Shown piece after piece: positions 1 through 5,477 of a stretch of 7,845 nucleotides of DNA. The position numbers and the translations under genes are program-made. The stretch's first letter is position 1; each line of letters begins with the position of its first letter. Source of the stretch: Anaerolineaceae bacterium UBA6133. Lineage in GTDB: Bacteria > Chloroflexota > Anaerolineae > Anaerolineales > Anaerolineaceae. The stretch lies in NCBI GenBank assembly GCA_002435825.1, contig DIVL01000050.1, positions 1 to 7,845 on the forward strand. The letters run 5' to 3'. Below the pieces are notes generated by a model that did no database searches, was not told the origin of the DNA, and worked only from the letters and a program-made list of their open reading frames with translations.

Positions 1-104
1 GCGAAACTTATGTTACCTTATCGAATCGGCGCAATAAGACATTGCTCAAGGAAAAGAAAAAGAAATAACTGCAAGACTGTTTGTGAGTCACCGATGCGGG
101 TCGT

Positions 105-956
105 CTAATTCGATCTGGAGACGTTATTGACCATATTCTTACTCATATTCTGGGTAAACTTCTGGTAATCCGAGTTAATCAATGCAGTAAAAAGGATATC
201 AATCAGGTTGAGGGTCGAGATCCGGCTCGACATTCCACCTAAACGGTTCCATGATTCAGTCGAATCGACAAAAAGATTATAGGTGCAAAGCTCAACCAGG
301 TCGTTTGGTTTGACGGAGGTTATAGAAACGGTGCTGCTGCCCACCCTCACGAGCTCCCTGGCTACGTCAAGCATTTCAGTGGTCTTGCCGGTGTACGAGA
401 TGATAAACGCCAGCGTATCATCGGTGTAGGCCTTGGCATTCAGCATCATGGAGATGCGGTCGCCAAAAGCGCTGCTGGGTATGCTGAGCCGCATACACTT
501 GATCTGTGCATCCAGCGCAACTATGTGCGAGGGACCCATGCCGTAAAAGTCGATGCGTTTCGCGTTTGCCATGGCAGCAACAACCGCCGCGATGTTTTCA
601 GTGGTGTTGGTGCTGATGGTATCCAAAATGGATTTGGCGTTCTGATTGGCGACCTTGACCACAATATCATCCAGGGAGTCATAGCGGTCCACCGGGGTCT
701 GCGCGGTTTTGAGGATCGAATTCTGGTTGTAGCGCATGAGTTCATAGGAGAGTTCCAGCCTGAAATCGATGTAGCTGTCCTTGCCGACCTTTTTGCAGAG
801 CCGCTTGACCGTCGCTGTGGATGTGCATGTGAGTTCAGCCAGCTCGACGATGCCGATGTTGACAATTTCGTTCAGATTGGCAAAAATGTACTCAACGATG
901 TGTTTTTCAGAGGGGGTCAGGTCTTTGACCTCGCGCATCTTGGTCAGCAGATTCAT
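105..956 (-). CDS. RpiR/MurR-family transcriptional regulator with SIS domain
   Basis: This is a 283-residue DNA-binding regulator of sugar metabolism. The N-terminal ~75 residues form an RpiR-type helix-turn-helix domain: the opening resembles the family pattern (LTPSEKHIVEYIF) and the recognition segment is about residues 37-66 (VELAELTCTSTATVKRL). The C-terminal part, about residues 105-255, is a SIS phosphosugar-binding fold with a glycine-rich first strand and loop (FYGMG, 137-141) and a second ligand loop (SYTGKTTE, 187-194). The ATG at 956 has a GAGG Shine-Dalgarno 7 nt upstream. Proteins of this family bind operators and respond to a sugar phosphate. Its place just past a PTS/SIS operon in the same orientation suggests it controls that operon and perhaps itself; the effector and whether it represses or activates are unknown. 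It is separated from the preceding gene by 65 bp containing an imperfect palindrome. It ends with TAG at 105. Confidence 0.93.
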   Translation of the reverse strand: MNLLTKMREVKDLTPSEKHIVEYIFANLNEIVNIGIVELAELTCTSTATVKRLCKKVGKDSYIDFRLELSYELMRYNQNSILKTAQTPVDRYDSLDDIVVKVANQNAKSILDTISTNTTENIAAVVAAMANAKRIDFYGMGPSHIVALDAQIKCMRLSIPSSAFGDRISMMLNAKAYTDDTLAFIISYTGKTTEMLDVARELVRVGSSTVSITSVKPNDLVELCTYNLFVDSTESWNRLGGMSSRISTLNLIDILFTALINSDYQKFTQNMSKNMVNNVSRSN

Positions 957-964
957 GGCAAAAC

Positions 965-1002
965 CTCAGTCTCCGGCATGCAATCGGATCATGCATACTG
1001 AG
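965..1002. promoter_or_regulatory. Candidate operator palindrome upstream of the RpiR gene
   Basis: Two nested inverted repeats lie in the 65-bp gap before the regulator. The outer pair is CTCAGT (965-970) with ACTGAG (997-1002); the inner pair is GCATG (976-980) with CATGC (990-994). They have nearly the same centre (about 984-985). A TATGAT-like -10 hexamer lies just upstream on the minus strand (around 1009-1014) with no convincing -35. Autoregulation by the RpiR protein is an inference. The arms differ from the inverted repeat before IIB, so a single shared operator is not supported. Confidence 0.3.
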
Positions 1003-1021
1003 ACGAATCATAACCTATGCG

Positions 1022-1750
1022 CTATTTTATTGCCAGTATGCTGAGGTCTTTCCCGGCCTGCTCGATGATGGGGGCATAATCGCTGCCCTGCAGGAGCGGC
1101 TTTGCCTGGTCCAGGTAAGCGCGAGCGGAGCTTTCATCGTGGGCGAACCACGAGAGTTTGGCAAGCCGGTAAAGGAGAATGCCTTTTTGGATTGGGTTTG
1201 TGGTGCCGGCAAGCTTGGACTGGAGAGTGCCGCGATAGCCTGGGTTTTTATCCAGGTAGACCTGGATGATTTCCTCCCCTTCGTCAAGCATGATGCGATA
1301 CTTCTCCACCTCATCTGCCTTGACCGATCGCAAGTATGTTTCAAGCTTTTCTAAACTGGCTTTGGCTTCCTCAACATCACCGACAGAAACAAAGAATGAC
1401 ATGCGTTTTTGCAGGTAGTCCACCTTTTCACGAGGAAGCAAACGCTGGGCATCCAGAGTTTTGATCAGTTGCTGGATTTCCTCGTCCTGCCCGAGGCGCA
1501 TCTGACCATCAAGCTGCATCAGCAAGATCTCGTTTTTGCGAAAAACCCAGGTGAGCCTGCGGTTGTTCTGCAGCCGCTCAAGAAATAAAGATGGGTTCGA
1601 ATACTGCAGCTGAGCAAGCTCTTTTTCTGTGGAAGCGCGCAGCGAAAGGGTCAGCCGGATCATCACAAAAGCCAGCAGTACCATTACAACAAAGCTTATA
1701 ATGGCGAGTTTGTAGGTGTCAAAAAACGTATTAAGAGAGGTTGAGTCCAT
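1022..1750 (-). CDS. Unknown membrane-anchored protein with helical (TPR-like) repeats
   Basis: I do not recognise this 242-residue protein. It has one strong N-terminal transmembrane helix (about residues 14-37, AIISFVVMVLLAFVM core) preceded by a short polar segment and followed by a basic stretch (RLTLSLRAS), consistent with a cytoplasmic C-terminus. The rest is almost entirely predicted amphipathic helix, rich in Leu, Glu, Lys and Gln. Phrases such as GDVEEAKASLEKLETYL (124-140) and HDESSARAYLDQAKPLL (204-220) look like tetratricopeptide-type helix pairs. A scaffolding or protein-binding role at the membrane is possible but not shown. The gene lies between the PTS/SIS operon and its likely regulator, in the same direction. 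The ATG at 1750 has no evident Shine-Dalgarno and follows a strong hairpin by only 20 nt, so its expression may depend on read-through. It ends with TAG at 1022. Confidence 0.8.
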   Translation of the reverse strand: MDSTSLNTFFDTYKLAIISFVVMVLLAFVMIRLTLSLRASTEKELAQLQYSNPSLFLERLQNNRRLTWVFRKNEILLMQLDGQMRLGQDEEIQQLIKTLDAQRLLPREKVDYLQKRMSFFVSVGDVEEAKASLEKLETYLRSVKADEVEKYRIMLDEGEEIIQVYLDKNPGYRGTLQSKLAGTTNPIQKGILLYRLAKLSWFAHDESSARAYLDQAKPLLQGSDYAPIIEQAGKDLSILAIK

Positions 1751-1770
1751 GAGCGGGTTTTCTGTGGAAG

Positions 1771-1804
1771 AAAACGGGAGCTTGTTTTCGCAAGCTCCCG
1801 TTTT
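1771..1804 (-). terminator. Perfect 14-bp hairpin with T-tracts after the PTS/SIS operon
   Basis: AAAACGGGAGCTTG (1771-1784) pairs perfectly with CAAGCTCCCGTTTT (1791-1804) around a 6-nt loop. The stem is GC-rich in the middle, and both strands read out through TTTT. The hairpin begins 11 bp past the stop codon of the SIS gene and ends 20 nt before the ATG of the next gene. An intrinsic terminator is the natural reading, but the T-tract is short (TTTTCTT on the minus strand), so partial read-through into the next gene is plausible. Confidence 0.75.
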
Positions 1805-1815
1805 GTAACACCAGG

Positions 1816-2577
1816 TTACATATTGTGGTTGCGTAATACCGTTTCCGTGTAGTCAGCATACACTTCGTGCATGTATTCCTTGGGAACTTCGGTAACGTTG
1901 GGGGAGACAAAGATGTTCATCTTATGCCCCAGTTTCTGCAGGCGCAGCGCTGTTTCGGAAGCGATAGCCTGGGCAATGCAGATGGCTGAGATGGTTGAAG
2001 AAGCTCCAACCTTCTGGTAATAGCCAGGAATGACGACCAGGGCATCTTCAAGCGGACTGCAGTTATCGATGAGTACATCCGCCAGGTCGCCAAGTTTGTT
2101 CCCTGAGGAATGGTTAGCTTTGGCTGACCTGTAATTCTCACCGCTGGTGACAGTGATGACTTTGAGACCTTTCGCTTTGGCATACATCGCAGCTTCAATA
2201 GGAGCCGCGTTTAGACCACCATGCGAAAAGACGATCATCGCCTCGCCTTCCTGGAAGTTGTAGCTTTGCAGGAAATTCTGAACGTAGCCTTCCTGCCGTT
2301 CAATCCAGAGCAGTTCACGAGCGCCGCCTGGACCGATCACGTTATTCCACATCAATCGTGGATCCATAACAGGGTGCCAGCCGACCACGCCGCCATAACG
2401 CGGGAAAACATCCTGGACTGGAAGGACACTGTGACCGCTACCAAAGAGGTGGACGAGTTTGCCGGAATTGATAACTTCCGCGCAAATGTCGGCTGCGGCA
2501 CGAATCTGGTCGGTTTGCTCAACAGAAATCTTTTCGATTACCTGTTTGAGTTTTGTAATGTACTCTAATTCGATCAT
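1816..2577 (-). CDS. SIS-domain (UPF0309-like) phosphosugar isomerase/binding protein
   Basis: This is a 253-residue protein made of a single SIS fold of the SIS_2 type. The nucleotide-binding-like loop HLFGSGHS is at residues 43-50. It is followed by the conserved stretch DVFPRYGGVVGWHPVMDP (56-73), characteristic of UPF0309 'sugar isomerase domain' proteins. A second loop VFSHGGLNA (116-124) and a third strand-loop ITVTSGEN (141-148) complete the phosphosugar site. Its likely role is to bind or isomerise the sugar phosphate delivered by the PTS; the exact reaction is not known for this family. The ATG at 2577 has an AGGAG Shine-Dalgarno 9 nt upstream. It lies 21 bp behind the IID gene as the last gene before the terminator at 1771-1804. 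Related SIS enzymes (GmhA, AgaS, MurQ) handle heptose or amino-sugar phosphates, but the motif pattern here does not match any of those closely. Confidence 0.88.
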   Translation of the reverse strand: MIELEYITKLKQVIEKISVEQTDQIRAAADICAEVINSGKLVHLFGSGHSVLPVQDVFPRYGGVVGWHPVMDPRLMWNNVIGPGGARELLWIERQEGYVQNFLQSYNFQEGEAMIVFSHGGLNAAPIEAAMYAKAKGLKVITVTSGENYRSAKANHSSGNKLGDLADVLIDNCSPLEDALVVIPGYYQKVGASSTISAICIAQAIASETALRLQKLGHKMNIFVSPNVTEVPKEYMHEVYADYTETVLRNHNM

Positions 2578-2598
2578 ATTTTATTTCTCCTAAAAATA

Positions 2599-3480
2599 TT
2601 AGCTGAAAGCTCCGATGCCCGGGATGAAGCCGATGATGGTTACGATCACAGCCAGAACCAGGATCAGACCCATGATAGCGATGGGCTTCCAGTTCTTCTT
2701 GGAATACAGATAGTAGACCAGCAAAGTCAAGGCAAGAGGAACGATCTTGGGGAACACGTTATTAAGCAGATTGTCCAGGTTGAAGACTGAGATCACGCCA
2801 TCTGTGTAGGTCTGTGTCGCGGCATCAAACACTTGGGTCGTGGTTTTGATATCGAGATTGAGGCTGGCATTCACGAACGTGGCAGTGAGACCGCCAACAA
2901 CGATCAGACCAAGGATGGTGACAGCTTCCATGATTTTGTCAAGTTGACCAGTTGCCATGAACTGCTGCACACCTTCCAAACCGGCTTTGTAACCAGTGCG
3001 AAAGATCTTCCAGCTGAGGAGATAAGTGCCCAGGGGGTAAACCAGCATGTAAAGCACTGGTCCAATCCAGACGGCATTTGTCAGCGACTGGGAAAGAGTC
3101 AAGCTGATGGTGAGCAGGAGGGGAATGATTGTAGCGACCCAAAGCGAGTCACCAATAGCTGAAGTGGGGCCAATCAGGGCAACTTTTGCTTCCTGAATGG
3201 ATTCGGGAGTACCGATGCCGTTGGCAAGTTGTTCTTCCATACCAATAGCAATACCATTACAAACTGAACCGACCTGGGATTCTGTGTTGAACAGAGTGAT
3301 GTGTCGTTTCAGACCAGCAGCTCTGTCTTCCTTTGAATCGTAGAGTTCTTCGATGACTGGCGACATGGATTGTCCAAAAGCCATACCCAGCATGGTTTCA
3401 GCCTGCTGAGAACATCCATTCCAGAAGAACCACTGATTAAAGGAATTGCGAAGAGTTTTTGCGCTTAGTGTCTTAGCCAT
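2599..3480 (-). CDS. PTS mannose/fructose/sorbose-family IID component
   Basis: This is a 293-residue membrane subunit of a mannose-class phosphotransferase permease, which with IIC forms the sugar channel. The N-terminal half is cytosolic and carries family signatures: RNSFNQWFFWNG near the start, FNTESQVGS (64-72, the position of the usual FNTEP motif) and ALIGPTSAIGDSLW (101-114, the usual GPLAGIGDS region). Hydrophobic segments follow at about 115-132, 136-155, 187-205, 245-262 and 267-290. Length is normal for the family. The start is 2 nt past the IIC stop codon; its Shine-Dalgarno AGGAGG lies inside the last codons of IIC, which points to translational coupling and equal production of the two subunits. 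The sugar cannot be told from sequence. Confidence 0.96.
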   Translation of the reverse strand: MAKTLSAKTLRNSFNQWFFWNGCSQQAETMLGMAFGQSMSPVIEELYDSKEDRAAGLKRHITLFNTESQVGSVCNGIAIGMEEQLANGIGTPESIQEAKVALIGPTSAIGDSLWVATIIPLLLTISLTLSQSLTNAVWIGPVLYMLVYPLGTYLLSWKIFRTGYKAGLEGVQQFMATGQLDKIMEAVTILGLIVVGGLTATFVNASLNLDIKTTTQVFDAATQTYTDGVISVFNLDNLLNNVFPKIVPLALTLLVYYLYSKKNWKPIAIMGLILVLAVIVTIIGFIPGIGAFS

Positions 3481-3482
3481 TG

Positions 3483-4259
3483 TTAAAACGCCTCCTGTCG
3501 GTTACCAGCCGCGTAGACAATGAACGCCACGATAATACCGACGATTGCAACGGCCATAGTGTTCAGGCCAAAGTAAGTGACCAACACAAAGCCAGCCAGG
3601 AAAATAGCCCAATGGATATTCTTTTTGACCAGGAAGCTCAGGATGATACCCATACCAAGAGCAGCCATCATGCTGCCAAAGGTTGAAATACCTGTGATGA
3701 ACCAACCCGGGATGTTCAAGCCACTGGATGAGCCTGCCGCGTTAATTGCGGCGAGGATAGCAAGAGCGGGCACGAAGCGAGCCAGGAAACCAATTGCCTG
3801 ACCGCCCAGAACGTTTGGCATCCACATCTTGCGGGTCTCTCCCTGCTCAGCAAGGCGTTCTGCCCAGCGGTTGAGGAAGACATCCAAAGAGTAGTGAATA
3901 CCCCACATGGTGCCGCCGACCACGCCACCCAAACCGGCACCAGTAAAAGCAAGACCGATGAGGGCAGGAGTTGAGTCGACAGTACCTTTAAGTGCGAGGG
4001 CTGTTGCCGTGCCAATATAAGTGGCATAGGAAAGATCCCAGGCTACAGCGCCCCCGGGGGTGACATTGGCTAAATACGCGATTTGAAGGGGAACCCCAAC
4101 AAGCATCGCGGTCTGCACATCACCCATGATAAGACCCACCACGAAGGACGCAACGAGCGGTCGGCCCAGACAGTACCAACCGATCGTGTTCCCCACGATG
4201 GATCCAATTGCGCCGAGGTAAATAAACAGCGCGATCAGGACCATTTGCAAAACTGACAT
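3483..4259 (-). CDS. PTS mannose/fructose/sorbose-family IIC component
   Basis: This is a 258-residue polytopic membrane protein, the sugar-translocating IIC subunit of a mannose-class PTS. Long hydrophobic helices run almost throughout. The family signature is at residues 46-63 (GDVQTAMLVGVPLQIAYL) and continues to PGGAVAWDLSYATYIGTATAL (68-88), the region that lines the substrate path in characterised members. Further helices are at about 99-120, 150-172, 183-210 and 215-252. The ATG at 4259 has a strong AAGGAGG Shine-Dalgarno 7 nt upstream. It lies 72 bp behind the IIB gene, with a stem-loop in the gap, and 2 nt ahead of IID. Length is as expected and no truncation is seen. Confidence 0.96.
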   Translation of the reverse strand: MSVLQMVLIALFIYLGAIGSIVGNTIGWYCLGRPLVASFVVGLIMGDVQTAMLVGVPLQIAYLANVTPGGAVAWDLSYATYIGTATALALKGTVDSTPALIGLAFTGAGLGGVVGGTMWGIHYSLDVFLNRWAERLAEQGETRKMWMPNVLGGQAIGFLARFVPALAILAAINAAGSSSGLNIPGWFITGISTFGSMMAALGMGIILSFLVKKNIHWAIFLAGFVLVTYFGLNTMAVAIVGIIVAFIVYAAGNRQEAF

Positions 4260-4299
4260 ACGAATACCTCCTTGAGAATGAATTGAATTTGGATAAAAA

Positions 4300-4325
4300 A
4301 AGAAGAAGTAAAGTCACTTCTTCTT
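4300..4325 (-). terminator. Intra-operon stem-loop with T-tract between IIB and IIC
   Basis: AAGAAGAAGT (4300-4309) pairs perfectly with ACTTCTTCTT (4316-4325) around a 6-nt loop. On the minus strand the stem begins 6 nt after the IIB stop codon and runs into a T-tract of at least seven. The form is that of an intrinsic terminator, but the stem is only 30% GC, so a weak, partial terminator or an mRNA-stabilising/processing element is more likely than a full stop, given that IIC and IID must be expressed with IIB. Confidence 0.55.
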
Positions 4326-4331
4326 GTACTG

Positions 4332-4832
4332 CTAAATGGGTCGCAATGTGTTCTTTGCCTCAATCCAGGTTTTTATGGGGGCATTAGGCACAGTCTGAAC
4401 GATCAGTTTCACGCCTTGCTCGGAAAATTCATTGAAGAGCTGGATATCTTCGTCACTGGCGTAAAAGACGCTGCCGCCTTCGCGGGAAAAACTGTATTTC
4501 GATGAAGGGGTTTTGGCAGCATTGCCGATATAAACCGTGTCGAGGGAGAGCAGTTTTTCGGAGAATTTGAGAAGATCCTGCGGCCACCTCGTGACAAAAA
4601 GCCTGTTGTGGTCTTTTTTCTCAGCCATGATTTTGCGGGCGTCTTCAGAGGAGACAATTGCTTTCTTGTACTGCGCCGGGATTCCCATCAGCATGATGGA
4701 TTGCAGGGTCTTATTGGCTACCAACTTGTCATCGATGCCCACAATCTCCTTGATACCAAGGGTCTTGCACCACGCCATCACGATCTGTCCGTGAATCAGG
4801 CGGTCATCAATTCTTAGAAAGTCTTTTCCCAT
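4332..4832 (-). CDS. PTS mannose/fructose/sorbose-family IIB component
   Basis: This 166-residue cytosolic protein takes phosphate from a IIA domain and passes it to the incoming sugar. The active-site signature is near the N-terminus, FLRIDDRLIHGQIVMAW, with His14 as the phosphorylated residue by family knowledge. Length is usual for a stand-alone IIB. I chose the ATG at 4832 because homologues begin with a few residues and then R-I-D-D-R. An upstream in-frame TTG at 4898 would add 22 hydrophobic residues encoded by what looks like promoter and operator DNA. The ATG has no Shine-Dalgarno on the minus strand (the preceding bases are pyrimidine-rich), unlike the other operon genes, so initiation may be on a leaderless or short-leader message. 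It is the first gene of the IIB-IIC-IID-SIS operon; no IIA is present. Confidence 0.95.
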   Translation of the reverse strand: MGKDFLRIDDRLIHGQIVMAWCKTLGIKEIVGIDDKLVANKTLQSIMLMGIPAQYKKAIVSSEDARKIMAEKKDHNRLFVTRWPQDLLKFSEKLLSLDTVYIGNAAKTPSSKYSFSREGGSVFYASDEDIQLFNEFSEQGVKLIVQTVPNAPIKTWIEAKNTLRPI

Positions 4833-4853
4833 GATTGGAGTATAGGGGAGGAT

Positions 4854-4877
4854 TGTCAAAAACCCAAATATTTGACA
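4854..4877. promoter_or_regulatory. Perfect inverted repeat, candidate operator of the PTS operon
   Basis: TGTCAAA (4854-4860) and TTTGACA (4871-4877) form a perfect 7-bp inverted repeat with a 10-bp spacer, about two helical turns overall. It lies 22-45 bp upstream of the IIB start and overlaps the predicted -10 region. This is where a repressor would sit. The nearby RpiR-family protein is the obvious candidate, but binding is inferred only from position. Confidence 0.45.
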
Positions 4878-4898
4878 GAATCCGACAATTATTAACAA
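4870..4898 (-). promoter_or_regulatory. Predicted promoter of the PTS operon
   Basis: On the minus strand, TTGTTA (4893-4898) and TCAAAT (4870-4875) are separated by exactly 17 bp and match the sigma-70 consensus at four positions each. A T-rich stretch lies just upstream (4911-4920 on the plus strand as A/T) and could be an UP-like element. The transcript would start near 4863, leaving about 30 nt before the ATG. A second -10-like hexamer, TATACT, lies 6 nt before the ATG and would give a leaderless message; it has no good -35. Confidence 0.35.
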
Positions 4899-4955
4899 CC
4901 CCGTAATTGAAAAAAATCATGCACCTGGCATTTCAAAGCCCAAAAGCTTGCTGGA

Positions 4956-5426
4956 TTATTGTTCAGCTTCTTGCGAAAGATGACCGAGCACCTCAAGCAG
5001 CGCGGCTTCACTGCTTTGGCTGTGGGGACCCCGGGCGCGACACAATTCATTGCCCTGATGGTCGATCAACAGGGCGAAAATGTGCTCCTCATCTTCCAAA
5101 CCCAAAGCAGTCCGGAAATCATCTTTTTCAAGGTAGAGTGTAATTGTGCGTTCGCGCGATTTCGGGTTTGGGATGCCTGCCCGCATGCCCTCATTGATAA
5201 AAAACTTGGAGAAGGCATTCAAGGCGCGGATGGTGGGCAACTCGTAGTAAACCAGCCCCGGGAACCGGGCTTCGCAAGACTCAGCCAGCGGGATCCAGGT
5301 ATTCACTTCATCCTGATGCCATTGTTGAAAAGCAATGAAGATCAGATTGTATCTACCCGCGAAATCCTTGGGGAAAGTCAGCTTCTCTCTGCGCAAATTC
5401 GTACCGTTAACTATAGGAAAAGTCAT
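4956..5426 (-). CDS. Thioredoxin-fold protein lacking CxxC
   Basis: This 156-residue protein has the layout of a redoxin/AhpC-like fold. It opens with an N-terminal FPIVNGTNLRREKLTFPKDF segment like the 'substrate-name' strand of such proteins, followed by strand RYNLIFIAFQQWHQDEV (25-41), where thioredoxins place the CxxC, here Gln-Gln-Trp-His-Gln. It then has a helix-rich middle and a late strand pair HIFALLIDHQGNELCRARG (about 114-132) resembling the 'IDxxGxI' strand before the final helix. Only two isolated cysteines are present (in SCEARF and LCRARG), so classic dithiol chemistry is unlikely. The layout recalls ATP10-like and related redoxin-fold families, but I cannot assign one. The ATG at 5426 has only a weak GAGAG ahead of it. 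It follows the photolyase by 51 bp on the same strand and may share its transcript. It ends with TAA. Confidence 0.8.
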   Translation of the reverse strand: MTFPIVNGTNLRREKLTFPKDFAGRYNLIFIAFQQWHQDEVNTWIPLAESCEARFPGLVYYELPTIRALNAFSKFFINEGMRAGIPNPKSRERTITLYLEKDDFRTALGLEDEEHIFALLIDHQGNELCRARGPHSQSSEAALLEVLGHLSQEAEQ

Positions 5427-5477
5427 TCAGATATCTCTCAGTTATTCTTGTAAATAACAAAGGAAGGCTCAGTCACC

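Noticed and set aside
1..104. Terminator or gene after the RpiR stop codon
   Set aside because: Only a weak CTTAT/ATAAG inverted repeat (17-38) and a T-rich run on the minus strand are visible; no stem directly precedes the T-run and no coding signal is seen.
525..1001. Plus-strand open frame of 158 codons
   Set aside because: It is antisense to the RpiR regulator, whose domains are unmistakable; no start signal or recognisable protein.
4833..4898. Longer IIB reading from TTG at 4898
   Set aside because: The 22 added residues are hydrophobic and coincide with the promoter and inverted repeat; IIB proteins normally begin just before the R-I-D-D-R motif.
4899..4955. Terminator after the thioredoxin-fold gene
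   Set aside because: A run of seven T on the minus strand is present, but the preceding sequence only forms stems of 3-5 bp; it may serve instead as an A/T-rich upstream promoter element.
4959..5453. Plus-strand open frame of 164 codons
   Set aside because: It covers the thioredoxin-fold gene on the opposite strand. The minus-strand reading has a coherent fold pattern, the plus-strand one does not.
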